Positions 32,266 through 56,417 of a stretch of 64,000 bases of DNA are shown here, one piece after another. The notes below the pieces were generated by a model. That model searched no databases. It saw only the letters and a program-made list of their open reading frames with translations, and was not told the origin of the DNA. The stretch is taken from assembly GCA_002104945.1 (NCBI GenBank), contig MCFH01000034.1, forward strand, positions 1-64,000, given 5' to 3'. The translations under genes and the position numbers were made by a program. This DNA comes from Piromyces finnis (Eukaryota; Neocallimastigomycota; Neocallimastigomycetes; Neocallimastigales; Neocallimastigaceae). The stretch's first letter is position 1. Each line of letters begins with the position of its first letter.

Positions 32266-34711
32266 TTATATATTGGAATTAATGTCAGAATTATTTATAG
32301 AAGACACTGTTTCGATATTATTTGCCATTATTGAATTTTCATTTAATTTATTATTTCCAGATATATCATCTGCATCTGGAAGTAAACCTTGAGCAAGACG
32401 ACGTCTAACTTCAAATACTTCTTCAATAGCTTTTTTAAAGCAAGCAAAATTATAATCTAAAAGACCTGGTTTTTCAAAATTTTCTTCACGTAAAAAACAT
32501 ACTAAAGCTAAATGTCTTTGATTTTTAAATTTTATTATTATTATATATATATTTTTAATAAAAAGAAATGGTTTAATATAATGATTATTTTTAAAATTAT
32601 TATTCGTAATAATATATTTGAAAAAAAAGGGAGAATAATTTACTCATTAACTTCTCTCAAATATAAAACCATAGAATTTGCTAGATGAATTACTGAATAT
32701 GTATCAGTTCCGTATGATGCACTTTCACCTCCGTTTTCTTCATTTTCTTGTTTTGGTCTAAATATATATATATTTTAAAAATAAATAATTTTAATATTAT
32801 ATTATTAATATAAATTCTTTTTTTTTTTAATATTTATATTTTGATATTCTTTTTACCCATATATACATGATATATCTATAACAACATCTATCATATCACT
32901 ACATAATTCATAGGTTTGGATATCAACAGGTGAACTGTCAGTTGCGATATATATTTTGCTCATGACATCAAATAAGAAAGCTTTTTCAATATTTGAGTTC
33001 TTAACAATTAATTATTAGATAAATACTTTTATTATTATTATTATTTTTTTTTATTATATGTTTAATGATACATACTGAACATAAAATATTTAAAAGATTT
33101 TCTAAAGTAGGTAGTTGAGGAATGAGCTTTTGAATTACTTTACTAAATGCTTCATAAATAGAATGATCATATATACTTGTTAAATAGAAGCTCATATGAA
33201 TATCTTCTAAATTTTCATGCATTAATTCTTCAGTTATACGTTGTTGGATATCTCTTTGAATTTCTATTGTATAGGTATATAATTATATTTTTTATAATAA
33301 AGAAAATGAATATTAGCTAATATCTAATTATGATAAGTTTAAGATATTGAAATTTTACCAATCTTTAAGTCATCTGAAAGACCATCAACTTTATGAATAA
33401 ATACTTCATAAGATAATGTAATACTGAATTTTGATGCAATAACAACTGTGTCCACTATTCTATTTAATGCATCAATATAATCATCCTATATTGATAAAAT
33501 TAATAATAATTATAATAAACTTAATACAACCATGATCAATTCATATCATTATATAGAATATATTGATATTAATATATAATTATTTTATTATTTTATATAA
33601 TTTTTAACTTTACTTGTGCATCTATAACAAATACTAATGATCCACATCTTTCTAGTATTATTTCTAAGTCAAAAGAGGAATCAAAGAAATCAATTTGACC
33701 AGGGAAATCCCAAATTTGGAAATCAATGAAAGAACTTATTTATTAAATTAATTTACAAAATATTTTATTCAATATTTAATAATAATTATAATATATTTCC
33801 ATTAATTAGTATTTTATAGAATTTTTGATGAATTGTTTTTATTGAAAATAAGCATATATATTATTTTAGTTATTAAGTATTTGAATATATATCACTAACA
33901 TTACATCATTCTTCGAAATTTTACTTGTACTTTCTAAATATAAAGTTTCATTTGGTGACATCTTATGAAATACAACTCTTTCAATACTAGATTTTCCACT
34001 TCTATTTAATCATTATTATAATTATTAATAATAAGATTAAATTTGAATTTAATAAATGAAATGTAAAATATAAGATATATAACAATATAATAATATAATA
34101 TAAAAATATAATATTAAAATTAAAATATGAAATGATTTTGATTATTGTAAAAAAACAAAAACAAAAACAAAAACAATATATATATATATAATATAAAATA
34201 TAAAATTAATTAAAATATTAATAATGTCTACCTTCTTAAACCCAATAAAAGAAGTCTAGGTTTTGCCTCAAAAGGCAATGAATTATCAAGATCCATTTTA
34301 TAACTTTCATATTTAATTTTCAATGAAATTTAAAAAAGATATAATTATTAAAATTAGAATTTCTTTTCTTATATTTTCTTATTCTTATTATTCTTATTAT
34401 TATTTTTTTTATAATTTATATTCAAAGTTATATGTACTTTTAATAATGTATTATATGAAAAAAAAAAAAAAAAAAAAGTAGAGGAAATAACAACTACCTA
34501 TAATCTTGATTTGATTGATAGATGTCATTTATTGGGTCATTATCATAATCATAATATGACTTTTAATTAATAAAATAAAATAAAATAAAATAAAAATAGT
34601 AATTTAATAATAAAATTTATTTTCATTATATTTATATATTTGGAATATAACATTTTTTATGATTGAATGACTTTATTAATTATATTTATTTAAAATAATT
34701 TAAATTACCAT
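32266..34711 (-). CDS. GTR2: Rag GTPase, RagC/RagD (Gtr2) type
   Basis: Ten exons on the minus strand (32266-32515, 32644-32757, 32857-32999, 33076-33263, 33359-33485, 33614-33734, 33900-34001, 34232-34303, 34498-34559, 34709-34711) give 393 aa, close to the 399 aa of human RagC. The GTPase motifs follow the RagC pattern: P-loop [13 protein letters not shown], then [29 protein letters not shown] (G3) and HKVDGLSDD (G4). The C-terminal roadblock-like domain includes [15 protein letters not shown] and the DYNF segment. RagC/Gtr2 pairs with RagA/Gtr1 on the vacuole or lysosome membrane and relays amino-acid supply to TORC1. The first coding exon appears to be the ATG alone. An alternative start is the Met-Asp-Leu-Asp in exon 8 of this list (34232-34303), which would remove 24 residues and still leave the whole GTPase domain. 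Confidence 0.95.
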
Positions 34712-35491
34712 TTTTAATAAAAAGTATAGAAATAAATGGATATAAAATTTGTATTGATTAGTTTTTCTTATTTATTTTTGTTTGCAGTTTAATAATTATT
34801 GTTAATTATTTAATTTTTAAATGTTAATGAATCTATTATTGTTTTTAAATTATAATTTGAAATTTTAAATTGTTAATAATTTATAAACTTTGATATTAAA
34901 ATTAAATTGTAATGTAATATACTTAATATTGCAACAATAACGGCACTACATACATATTATTATTATATACTATCTTTATTTTTAATATTCTTTATTTTTG
35001 ATATTTTTTTTTTTAACATAAAAATGTAGATTTCATTTTTATGTTTAAAATTTTTATTTAAATACAATCAATATATTCAAATATATTTATATAATACTAA
35101 AATTTAAAATTTATGACATAAAATAGCTTTTTATTAAATATAATTAATAAAATTTTAGATAAGAAAAAATTAAAAAATGGTTTTTTGTTAATTTATGAAA
35201 TTATAAATAATATTGAAAAATTATTGAAAAAATTTGTTTTAAATTTCTATATTATGTGTTTGGTAAGAATGCAAATATAATAATAATAAATAATAAAAAA
35301 AAAAAAAAATTAAAATAGATTAAAGGATTAAAGATTAATAAAAATATGATATGCTATTCTTTTTAATTTATAACATTATAATTAAAAATAATTTGATACT
35401 GATAATATTTATTAAATACTATTAATAAATATATATAATAAATATATAGTTATGATGCGTTGTTAAATAATGGGTATTAAATATTGAATAT
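34712..35491. other. AT-rich intergenic DNA
   Basis: Upstream region of the RagC gene and 3' flank of the coiled-coil gene, both on the minus strand. No feature is recognised. Confidence 0.55.
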
Positions 35492-36979
35492 TTATAGAGG
35501 TATTGAACTTTTTGATGATAGCGCTTGCATTACAGCTTGTGGGAAAAATAGCTGATTAGATAAATGATGACATATTCCATAATCACCAGCCAAATAAACA
35601 ACATATTCTACTGCTATAAAACATATCAACACACCCAATAACCAAGTCAGTATAAATAATAAAGAGAATTGAATTTTGTGTTTAGAAATTATTAAGAAAA
35701 CTGAATTTTTATCTAAAACAATAGTTATAATAATAAAGAATAAGTATGAATAATAAATAATTTTATTAATGTAAAATCATTATTAGAATAAATATAGTTT
35801 TAAATTTTGTATTTACCTATTGAAAATTTTGCTATGCTTTTATCATAATTTTTAGAAATACAATCTTCATTATTATTTAATTGATTAATAACCAATTTTT
35901 GCTGTTCAATTTCCTGAATTAGATCTTTTTCTTTTTCTTTATACTTTTTAATAACTTCTAATTTTGATTCTTCTTTAGCTTTTTTGATTATATCATTTAT
36001 TTTTTCATTCGAAGTCAATTCCAATTTACTGTTTTCCTTTTCTTTTATTTGATGTAATTCCTCTAACTCTTTTTTAAGTAATTTAATTTCTTCTTTTAAA
36101 TCTCTATTTTCAAATTGGCCTTTATCATATAGTACAATAATAATTTGGGTTAGTAATGCGTAGAGTTGTGTAATTAATGAGATATATAGTTAATTTATAA
36201 AATATTTATTTAATACAAAATAAAATTTCTTAATAAAAATAAAATATTATATTAACTTTTTGATAATTGTGATTCTATTAATTTATTTAAATTTTGAGCT
36301 TATTATATATAATTGTAATTGTAATTAATATTGTTTAAAGCGTCATTGAATAAAATCAAATGATAAAAAGTATTGAAATAAAATATTTAAATAATATATG
36401 CAAATTCAAAGAAAAAAAAACATATTAAGTATATGGAATATAAATATTCATAAAATTGTAGTATTTTTTTAAACAATAACAGAAAAAAAGAAAAAAGAAA
36501 AAAAAAAAAAAAAAGAAACAGAAAAAAATTATTATTATTTTTCATATTGAACTTATATATCTATAAATAGTTTTACTTACTGGTACGAAGCTTTGATCTT
36601 AAGACCTTTTATTTGTTAAATATAATTAAATAATGTTATATTAATAAATGTTATATATATTAAATATAAAATGAAATTATTATACATTATTTCTACAATT
36701 ATCATTATATTTATATTTAAATTAATGAATATATACATTTTCAATTTGATTTCTATCCTGGTCACTACTACTGATTTCACTTTGAATTTCATCCATTAAT
36801 GTCTATAATATTATTTCATACAATAATATTAAATTCTTTATTAAACTTTTCATAAAAAAAAATATTTTGGTATTTATTTCAACTTACAGGTTTTCCCGAA
36901 TAATCACTTTTCATTTCATTACTTTAATTAAAAGTTAAAATATATACAATAATATTATTATCATGTAATTTTTATAATT

Positions 36980-37066
<87 letters not shown>

Positions 37067-38426
37067 TTAATACATTGTATTTTCATTTTTTATATCCAAT
37101 TCTTCGGCTATTTGGCGTAAATGTTCATTCTCATTTGCTAACTTTTCCTTTTCTATTGAAATATCACTTAATATTTCTATTTGTTCCTTTAATTCGAAAT
37201 TTTCTTCATTAATTTTAGCATTTTCTTCTTTTAGCTATATTATTCAAATTTTGAATAATTAATAATTTTATCAATGAGCATTTTCATTTATATATAGTAA
37301 CAACATAATCTTTATAATAAAATATTAAGAAACAACATTTTAAGCTTTACATTTTGTATTATAACTTCAGAATTTTTGAATTTTGATTCATAATTATTTT
37401 TGTCCTTTTTTAGTGATTGATTTAAAATTTTGTATTCTTCAATACTTTCTTTTTTTTCCTGTACTTCATTTAATAAATATTCATTCTTATCTTTTTATAA
37501 TATAGAATATATATAAGACATATTAGATAATACATAATTTTTATTTATAAAAATTATAAACTATACCTTTTAATTGATTTATAACTTTATTCTTTTTCTC
37601 AATTTCATTATTTAAGTTTTCAATTTCTAATTTATTAGATTGTTCAATCTTTTTTTTTTAATGCGTATATATAATATATATAAAGTAAATAAACACAATA
37701 ATAATAACAACAACAAAATTAAATTATACCTCTTCAACATGAATTTTATTTTTTTGTAAAATGTTATTAATTTTCTTAAATTCTTCTTTTAATTTATTTA
37801 TTTCATCTTCTAATTTGCTGTTCTCTTCTTCAATTTTTCTGATATATTCAGAATTATCAATCTTCTTTGAATCTCTTTTAGTTTTCTTTTATTAATTATA
37901 AAAATAATTAAATAATTTTAGTTTAAATATATATTTAAATAATTTATTAAAAATATATTTAAAAAAAAAAAAAAATTACAATATTATAATTTTCATTTAA
38001 AGAATCTACTGAGGAAATACTCATATTTGATTTTAATATAGAATCGGAATTTACGTAAAAAGAACTATCAGGATTACTGAAATCATTTGGATTAAAGTGT
38101 ATTTTTTTGGAAGCAGTTTGTGTAATGAACATTTTATCAACAAGAGACGATGATGTCGAAGGAGCATTATTATATTTAATATTAGAATCACTTTGATAGG
38201 ACATTGAATTATTATTATTATTTTCTTGCTCAATAGAAAAACTATTATTTAAGTTTTTTAATTTATTTATTACTGAAATAGAATAGTTGTTTTTTTCGTT
38301 AATGCTATGATTTTTTTTTGTTGGAATTGGTGAACTAAAATCTAATGGAGATGTTCTTGGCTTTGTTAGATTAGCATATTTATTATTTTTATCAATAGAT
38401 TCTCCTTCAATTTTTTTAGAAAACAT
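35492..38426 (-). CDS. Long coiled-coil protein with C-terminal membrane anchor
   Basis: Eleven exons on the minus strand (35492-35712, 35817-36119, 36257-36298, 36581-36605, 36737-36802, 36888-36921, 37074-37234, 37351-37490, 37567-37648, 37730-37885, 37980-38426) give 558 aa. Residues 1-150 are Ser/Asn-rich and disordered, with possible Ser-Pro phosphosites. Residues about 155-480 are almost unbroken heptad-like sequence rich in Lys, Glu, Asn and Leu. One hydrophobic segment (about 499-521, FSLLFILTWLLGVLICFIAV) follows, with about 37 residues after it. This plan is shared by golgin-type tethers and some nuclear-envelope or ER proteins, but coiled coils are poor guides to orthology and no family is claimed. 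The 25-, 34- and 42-nt exons are the weakest parts of the model, although every junction keeps the frame. Confidence 0.75.
36986..37064. repeat. (AAT)n array in coiled-coil gene intron
   Basis: About 26 trinucleotide units within the intron between 36922 and 37073, making up half of it. Confidence 0.95.
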
Positions 38427-38672
38427 CTTAATTTTGAAATAAAATGTTTATATTTTCTTATTTATTATTTTTCTTAATAATAATTATTTGAATTGAATAT
38501 TATTAACAATATTTATAATTATATTTATATATGCTAATTATTTAATAATAATTTTTATTTTGTAGATTTTTATTTTTTTAATTTTTATTTTTATCAGAAT
38601 TTATCAATTAAATAGTTAAAATTTAAAATATATAAAAAAAAAATTATATATATTATATTTCTTAAAGAAAAG

Positions 38673-38716
<44 letters not shown>

Positions 38717-39151
38717 ACTATTAATACTTTTTATGGTTAAAATAAAAGTAATATTTAATAATAATAATCTTACTCCTAAACTCTAACTCCTATTACATTA
38801 TTTTTTTATTGTTATTTCTTATTATATAATTTAAGATAAAAATATTGGCTTGATTATTTAATTAATTTGGAGACAATTATTTTATTTAAATAATTATAAA
38901 AGTATTAATCTTATTTTATCTGAAAATCATTTTCATCATTAAATATTTATAAATATTATTTTTTTGATTGCGAATAGAAAAAACAAAAAATTAAAAAGAA
39001 TATACATCATTAAATTTAGATTATGTATTTTAGAATGAATAGTATTTTATTTTATTTTAATATAATTAAAATATTATTTTTTTTATATAATTAAATATTA
39101 CTTTTATTTATATACGTGTATTAAAATTATTATTAAAAAATAATCATTTAA
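38427..39151. other. Intergenic DNA with a 42-A run
   Basis: Upstream region of the coiled-coil gene and 3' flank of receptor A. A run of about 42 A occurs at 38673-38714, with no retroposon body recognised beside it. Confidence 0.6.
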
Positions 39152-44544
<5,393 letters not shown>

Positions 44545-45085
44545 ATTTTTTTGAGTTTATAAAATTAATTTCTTAATTAAAAAAAGTGAAATTCATATTA
44601 TTGATAATTTTATTAAGTTTTTTTTTTTTTTTTTGGAATGTTTAAAACAATTTCTTTTATCTTAACAGGAATATTAATAACATAAAATCAAAAATTAAAT
44701 TAATTATATTATTTTATTACATAAATTATTATATTAATTATCATATAATTGTTTATATATTAATAAAGTTTATTTTTTTTTAACTTTAAAAAATTGTAAA
44801 AGTTTTTAAAAAGTATAATTATTTTTTGAAAATTTTTCAGTTTTTTAATTATTAATCATTTTCATATAACAAATAATATATAAATCTTTTTGTAACAAAT
44901 CAATACAATTTCATTATTTTATTATTTTTACTACTATTATTAAATAGAAATATTGGAATATTTTTACTATTAATAAATTATACATTTAATATGTGATATG
45001 ATATATAATAATGATTATTTCATTTTTAAAAAGATAGAAAGATTTAAATAATCATTATTATTTAATATATTTTGAAAAATTATAA
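44545..45085. other. Spacer between tandem receptor genes
   Basis: A 541-bp AT-rich spacer between the stop of receptor B and the start of receptor A. It must contain the receptor A promoter. No specific motif stands out. Confidence 0.6.
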
Positions 45086-50803
<5,718 letters not shown>

Positions 50804-51540
50804 TTTTATTTTTTTTTTACTTGAAACTAAAAAGAAAATAAAAAAAAATAAACTCTTATTCTATGTTAAGTATTTTCAATAGTTGATTAACCATTAATCG
50901 TTAATATAAAGTATCAACATTAAAAAAAAAAAAGATGTTTTTATTATTAAATTTAATGAAAATAATTAAAAAGAATATATTATAATTATTTCACTAATAA
51001 AAAATCTTATATTTCTATAACTAAATAACCAATTTATATAGTTTAGAATTAAAATTATTTTAAATTATTAAAAAGAATTGATCAATACCATATTGATACT
51101 ATAATTTTTATGGTTTATAAATATTATTATTATTACGGAAATTAATAATGAAAATTTAAATTTTTAAAATTTATAATCTTTTTTTTTTTTTTATCTTATT
51201 TTTATAAAAATATTTTTATAATATATTATAGGTAAAGAAGATCTGAAAAAGATATAAATTTATGTTATATATATAATAAGCTATATAGTTGTAATATTAC
51301 TAATTTATATTTTATTCATTCAGATGTAATCTATCCAAATAAATATTAAACTTAATATATATACAAAATCTAATGTTTTTTTAATGTTTTTATTTTTTTA
51401 CAATTTATCTAGTATCTATATTAATATATTAATATAGATATTTTTCCTTAATAGAAGCCTTTATTAACAAATTATTTTTCTTTTATATATTTATTAATAC
51501 TTTCTGAAATAAATTTATGATTATATTATATTTATAAAAT
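50804..51540. other. Upstream region of receptor B
   Basis: AT-rich non-coding DNA that should carry the receptor B promoter. A perfect 28-bp palindrome lies at 51413-51440. Nothing else is seen. Confidence 0.55.
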
Positions 51541-51716
51541 GTGATGACATAGGCTTACAATTAGTAACATTATTATTTAGGTCACCAACTTGGATCATAT
51601 GAATAATGACATGGGTTAATGAGTATCGAAGCTATAGAAATAATATTAAAAACCAATAGAGATCAAAAAACACATTTGTAAATGGGAAGCAATCAACATA
51701 ATTCTCTCTATATAAT
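51541..51716 (+). mobile_element. Ancient, heavily decayed SINE fragment
   Basis: Patchy similarity to the young SINE body: GTGATGACATAGGCTTA matches the element's GTGGTGACTTAGGCTATG, and GACATGGGTTAATGAGTATCGAAGCT matches its CATGGATTAAGTGAGCGTCGAAGCTG region. The order and orientation are the same as in the element. No tail or target-site duplication can be made out. Confidence 0.6.
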
Positions 51717-51827
51717 TTATTAATAATTACATAAAATAAAATAATGATGAAATGATAGAATCTAATGAAGAATAAATAATTTCACAAGATAAAAAAAAAT
51801 TTATTTCGTTAATTTCAATAATAAAAA

Positions 51828-52207
51828 AGGCTTTTGGTTCGACTCCGCAGATGTCAGTGCTCGTGGATTTTATTGGATTTTGCCATGGGTTGGGTTATTA
51901 TAAGTATTAACTTAGACTATTCCAAATACACAAGCAACTTTCCTTTATCAATTTATGTCTAAATATTAGGGGTGATTGGCACGTGGTCAAAAATTTACTA
52001 TATGAGGCTTAGCATTATAGTTGGAAATATCGTATAACATCATGTATCTAATGCACATGGATTAATTGAGCGTCGACGCTGAAGATCCAGTATGACATAC
52101 CAGGAGGGTCACAACCAAGCAATAGGAAAGAGCCAACGTTTCTCTAAGAACCACCATTGGGGCTTACTTTGATTGATAGGAGAAATGCACTCGGAAGTTA
52201 AAAAAAA
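51828..52207 (+). mobile_element. Diverged SINE copy with internal deletion
   Basis: Clearly the same family, with many substitutions. It runs from GGCTTTTGGTTCGACTCCGCAG through to the ACTCGGAAGTT 3' end and a 7-A tail. About 115 bp are missing between GGGTTGGGTTAT and the TAAGT...CTTAGAC part. That removes the splice-donor-like GTAAGT and the CTAGCCGGCCTGAG stretch. Divergence marks it as much older than the four identical copies. Confidence 0.85.
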
Positions 52208-53018
52208 CTCAATAATAAATACATAAAACTATGTTAGAATTATATATTTATTTAAATAATCATCTTTTATTTATTGTTAGAGTTTATAGTATAATAAAAT
52301 ATAATATTTTATTTCATCAAATTTACAATAATATGAAAATAACAATTTAGTACAAAATTATTTTTAAATATTATTGATTTGTTGATTTATTATTAACTTT
52401 AAAATACTTTTTTTTTTTTTTTTACAATATATTATTAATTATTCTAAAAAAAAAAAAAAAAAACGGCATATTAAAAATACCATATATGGCAATATTATCA
52501 TATAAAAATATATTATTATTTTTATAATTAATATTAAATATATACTTTTAAATAATATTAATTTTGGATTAATAAAATAAAATATAATAGAATGATTTTT
52601 ATATGAATAAATGATATATAATAAACAAAGTCCAGATTTATTTCAACTATTATTTATTTAATTTCTTAATAAAATATATTTATATAGATTAACTATAATC
52701 ATTATAATTAATATTCTTTAATATAATAATCTACTATAGCAAAAGTGTACTTTTTTTGAGTAATTTATAAAATATCATAAAAATATGCTAATTCACTTAG
52801 TTTAAAGTCTTTTCTATACCAATTATTTAGAGTTTTACTAAAAATTATGATTTTTTAATCATAATAGTAATAGAATATTAATGAATCATTTAATTATTAT
52901 TAAATAATTATAATTTTTATATACTATATAGTTAACAAATAATATTTTCAAATACTTAATAGTTATTTATAATAGTTATTTTATATTACAATAACTATTT
53001 ATATTTAAAATATGGTAT
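52208..53018. other. AT-rich non-coding DNA between SINE relics
   Basis: Only AT-rich sequence with T and A runs (near 52408 and 52446) is seen. Confidence 0.6.
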
Positions 53019-53150
53019 ATGGTACACATTAATTCACATAGATTAAAGAGTAAAAGTGAAAACCACCTTACAAACAGGAAGTGGTTTTCTTTGAGAACTA
53101 TCATTAAAATTATTCTATTAGATGGGAGAAATGTACTCGTATATTAAATA
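53019..53150 (+). mobile_element. Ancient 3' SINE fragment
   Basis: Recognisable matches to the last 130 bp of the element include AACCACCTTACAAACAGGAAG (element AACCACCTAGCAATAGGAATG), TTTCTTTGAGAACTATCATT, and GATGGGAGAAATGTACTCG before an A-rich end. It is strongly decayed. Confidence 0.65.
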
Positions 53151-53691
53151 AATAAAGAAAAGAACTAATAATAAAATATAAATATCTTATATTAAAATTT
53201 TAAAAGAACTTTGACAGAATTAATAAATATAAATGAAAAAACAATGATATTTAAATAAAAATTAAATATACTGAATATTATGATTCTAATTTTGTTTAAT
53301 AGTAGTGTGGTTTTTAATATTGATTAATATTAATAATAATAAAATAATCAATCAATATTTCATAGAATATAGTTTATATATATAAAAAGAATATTAAAAA
53401 TATTATCAATAGAGAGAAAAACCGTTTTGTATATTAATTTTTAATATGAATTAATTATCAAAGCTATTATTATATATAGTTTCAATCAAAAAAAAAAAAA
53501 AAAAAAAAAAAAAATATTTAGAAAATATAAATTATTAATAAATAAAGTTACAAAATAAATTTTCAAAACATATTTTTAATCTAATTGAGTTAAATTAATG
53601 TAACAATTTGAATTAAAAAAAAAAAATATTATTTAATAATTCATTTCCATTTTACATTTTAAAAAAAAATTTTTTTTTTTATTACTTTCTA
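53151..53691. other. Non-coding DNA before SINE copy 4
   Basis: AT-rich DNA with an A run of about 27 near 53488-53514. The last 13 bp (53679-53691, ttattactttcta) are the 5' target-site duplication of SINE copy 4. Confidence 0.6.
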
Positions 53692-54223
53692 GTCGTTCCA
53701 GTTTTTATCCTGGTTGTTAAGGCGTTTCCTTAGCATACATAAGGCTTCTGGTTCGACCCCGCAGATGTCAGTGCCTGTGGATTTTCCCACTGGGTTTGCC
53801 ATGGGTTGGGTTATGATATTCAGGTAAGTATAAATGAACTTTCTAATTTACTACTATGATAATAACACTCGTCTAGCCGGCCTGAGAGGGTCTAGTGTAC
53901 ATGGTACATTCCAAATTAGAACTTAATAAGTGGTGACTTAGGCTATGCCAAAAACACATAATATTCCTTAATCAATTTAAGTGTAAACATTAGGGGGCGG
54001 TTGACACGTGATCAAATTGACTATAAGAGGCTTAGCATTGTAGTTGTGAAATATCGTACAACGACATGCATCTAATGTACATGGATTAAGTGAGCGTCGA
54101 AGCTGAAGAAACAGTATGACAGACCAGGAGGGTCACAACCACCTAGCAATAGGAATGAGCCAACGTTTCTCTAAGAACCACCATTGGAGCTAACTCTGAT
54201 CGATGGGAGAAATGCACTCGGAA

Positions 54224-54259
<36 letters not shown>
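53692..54259 (+). mobile_element. Full-length tRNA-headed SINE (copy 4)
   Basis: Full-length copy starting gtcgttccag, identical by eye to copy 2 over the whole 535-bp body, with a tail of about 33 A. The 13-bp target-site duplication ttattactttcta at 53679-53691 and 54260-54272 is perfect, which fixes both element ends. A-box, anticodon-type stem and B-box are intact, so it could be a transcribed source copy. Confidence 0.92.
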
Positions 54260-54261
<2 letters not shown>

Positions 54262-54272
54262 ATTACTTTCTA

Positions 54273-56413
54273 TGAGAAGGAAAAGGAAAGATCAGAATAA
54301 TAAAAATGTAAAACTATATTCATTGTATATTAGAAATTATTATTTTAAATAAATTTCAACAAAGATTACAATTGTTATCATAATAAAAACATTATAATTG
54401 TTATTTTATAATTAATATTTTTAATTATTCTATACATTTGAATATAACTCTATCTCTACAAATAAAAGAATTATATTAATTGATTAATACTTTTAAATAA
54501 ATATTAACTTTAATAATTCAAATTTTCAAATAATTTATAAATATTTTAGTTTAATTTTAATAAAGTTTCTTATAAACATTTATATATTATTTATTATATG
54601 ATAATAAAACCATATTTTTATGCATTACACAACACGGTTACAAATTTGTAATACAATTTTAATTTATATACTTCTATTTAAATAACATCCAATTAATATT
54701 AGCGGAAGGTATTGAAATTAAAAATAAAGTTTAAACTTAAATAATATTAACATAATAATTAAAGTTTATAATAATAAAAGGGAAAATTTTAATATTTATA
54801 TTATTTCATATATTAGTATATATTATTAATAAATACAATAATATATACAAATAGAAGGAATAAATTAAAGATATAATACGAATATATTATTTAATAAATT
54901 TAATGAATAGTATGCTCAATTGAATACTATTAACTTTAATATTTAATATAATTAATATATGATATTATTAGTAATATATTATATGTTATTATACAGTATT
55001 AAATGATATATTATTTTCAAAACATTCTATTTAATAACAATAATAAAAATTTATCAAACCAGCATTATTATAATATATTAAATTTATTTTTGATTATTTA
55101 TAATATATTGAATGAAATATAATAATATATTATTTTTTTTGGTGGTGCAATCTTTTTTTGTTATAGTGATTAAAGTTTTATTACAATGTTTAAATTAATT
55201 AATTTATTTTAAACACTTTAATATATTAACTATAGTCATTTATCATATATATTAATATAATTTGTAATAAAAAGAAATTAATATTGTAATAATATAGTTT
55301 TATTTTCTTTTATCTATATAATATAAATATCTTCATTTCTTCTTGGTTAATTAAGTTTTTTTTTCTTTAAAATATTTTTTAAATTTATATATACTATTTT
55401 TATTATTATTTTTTAATCTTAAATTAATAATTTTAAACTATCATATATTATAAATTTCTTTTAAATATTTAAATTGTAATTAAAATTTTTTATTTTTTAT
55501 TAATTTTATAAAATTTAATATTTAATTTAATTTTTATTTTGTGAATAGTTTGTTTAGTTTTAAAATTAATTTAATAACTAAAAAAAAAGTAGTAAATATA
55601 TACCGATATTTTATATACAATTTTAATTATAATTCCAAATATTATCAAGAAAAATCAAGAAAAAAGGATTAAGCAAAATTAATTATTTTTTTTTCTCGAA
55701 TTTTTCTTATTATAATTAATTAAATAAAAAGATTAATATAAGCTTACGTAATAGTGTTATTACCAACTAAAGAAAAGGTACTAAATTAAAATAAAGAAAA
55801 GTAGTTTTAAAAATAAATATATTGTAAATAATTAATAAAAATTGAGAAGAAAAAGATTATTAAATATTATAAAAAAGTAAGAAAAAGTAAAATAAATAAA
55901 ACTAAATATATAAAACAGTTTTTTTGAAATAATAATAATAAATAAATATAAATAGAACCAAAAAGAAAAAAATATATAATAAAAATCAAATATATAAAAA
56001 TAATAAAAATAAAAAGCAAAAGAATAGACTAAAAAAATAGTTTAATTATAATAAATAGTAATAAATAAAAATATATAAAAAAAATAGAACCAAATAAAAA
56101 ATTCGAAAATAAAAAATAAAATAGTAATATAATTAAATATTTATATTATTAAATATTCAAGCTTCAGAGTTTTTAATAAAAATAATATTAAATATAGAAA
56201 AGGTAAAATATACAATGAAATTAATCTAAATATTCAAAAAATTTTTTTTATGAATGGACAATAGAATATAGTTGTTTAGCATAATTTAAATTAATAAAAT
56301 AAAAAGAATTTTAATATGTATACTAACAAGTTTTATTTTATAAAAAATCAATTTATTATTATTTTTATATAAAATATTATAAAAATAAAATATATTTATA
56401 TGAAGAATTTCAG
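54273..56413. other. 2.1-kb AT-rich region upstream of transglutaminase-like gene
   Basis: No gene seen. The A-rich part from about 55800 to 56410 probably includes the promoter and leader of the downstream gene. A TTTCAG directly abuts that gene's start codon and could be a 3' splice site of a leader intron. Confidence 0.5.
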
Positions 56414-56417
56414 ATGA
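56400..56417 (+). promoter_or_regulatory. Short upstream reading frame overlapping the main start
   Basis: ATG AAG AAT TTC AGA TGA ends over the main ATG of the transglutaminase-like gene. It arises from a 14-bp direct duplication of ATGAAGAATTT. It matters only if the transcript leader includes it; a leader intron ending at TTTCAG would remove it. Confidence 0.35.

Noticed and set aside
38673-38714. Further SINE tail
   Set aside because: A 42-A run is present, but no SINE body or target-site duplication could be found beside it.
51880-51910. Spliced (intron-lacking) SINE copy
   Set aside because: The missing ~115 bp in the decayed copy does not begin at GT or end at AG, so an ordinary deletion explains it better than retroposition of a spliced transcript.
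55744-55751. TTACGTAA bZIP-type site upstream of the transglutaminase-like gene
   Set aside because: An 8-bp palindrome like this is expected a few times by chance in 64 kb of such AT-rich DNA, and it is about 660 bp from the gene.
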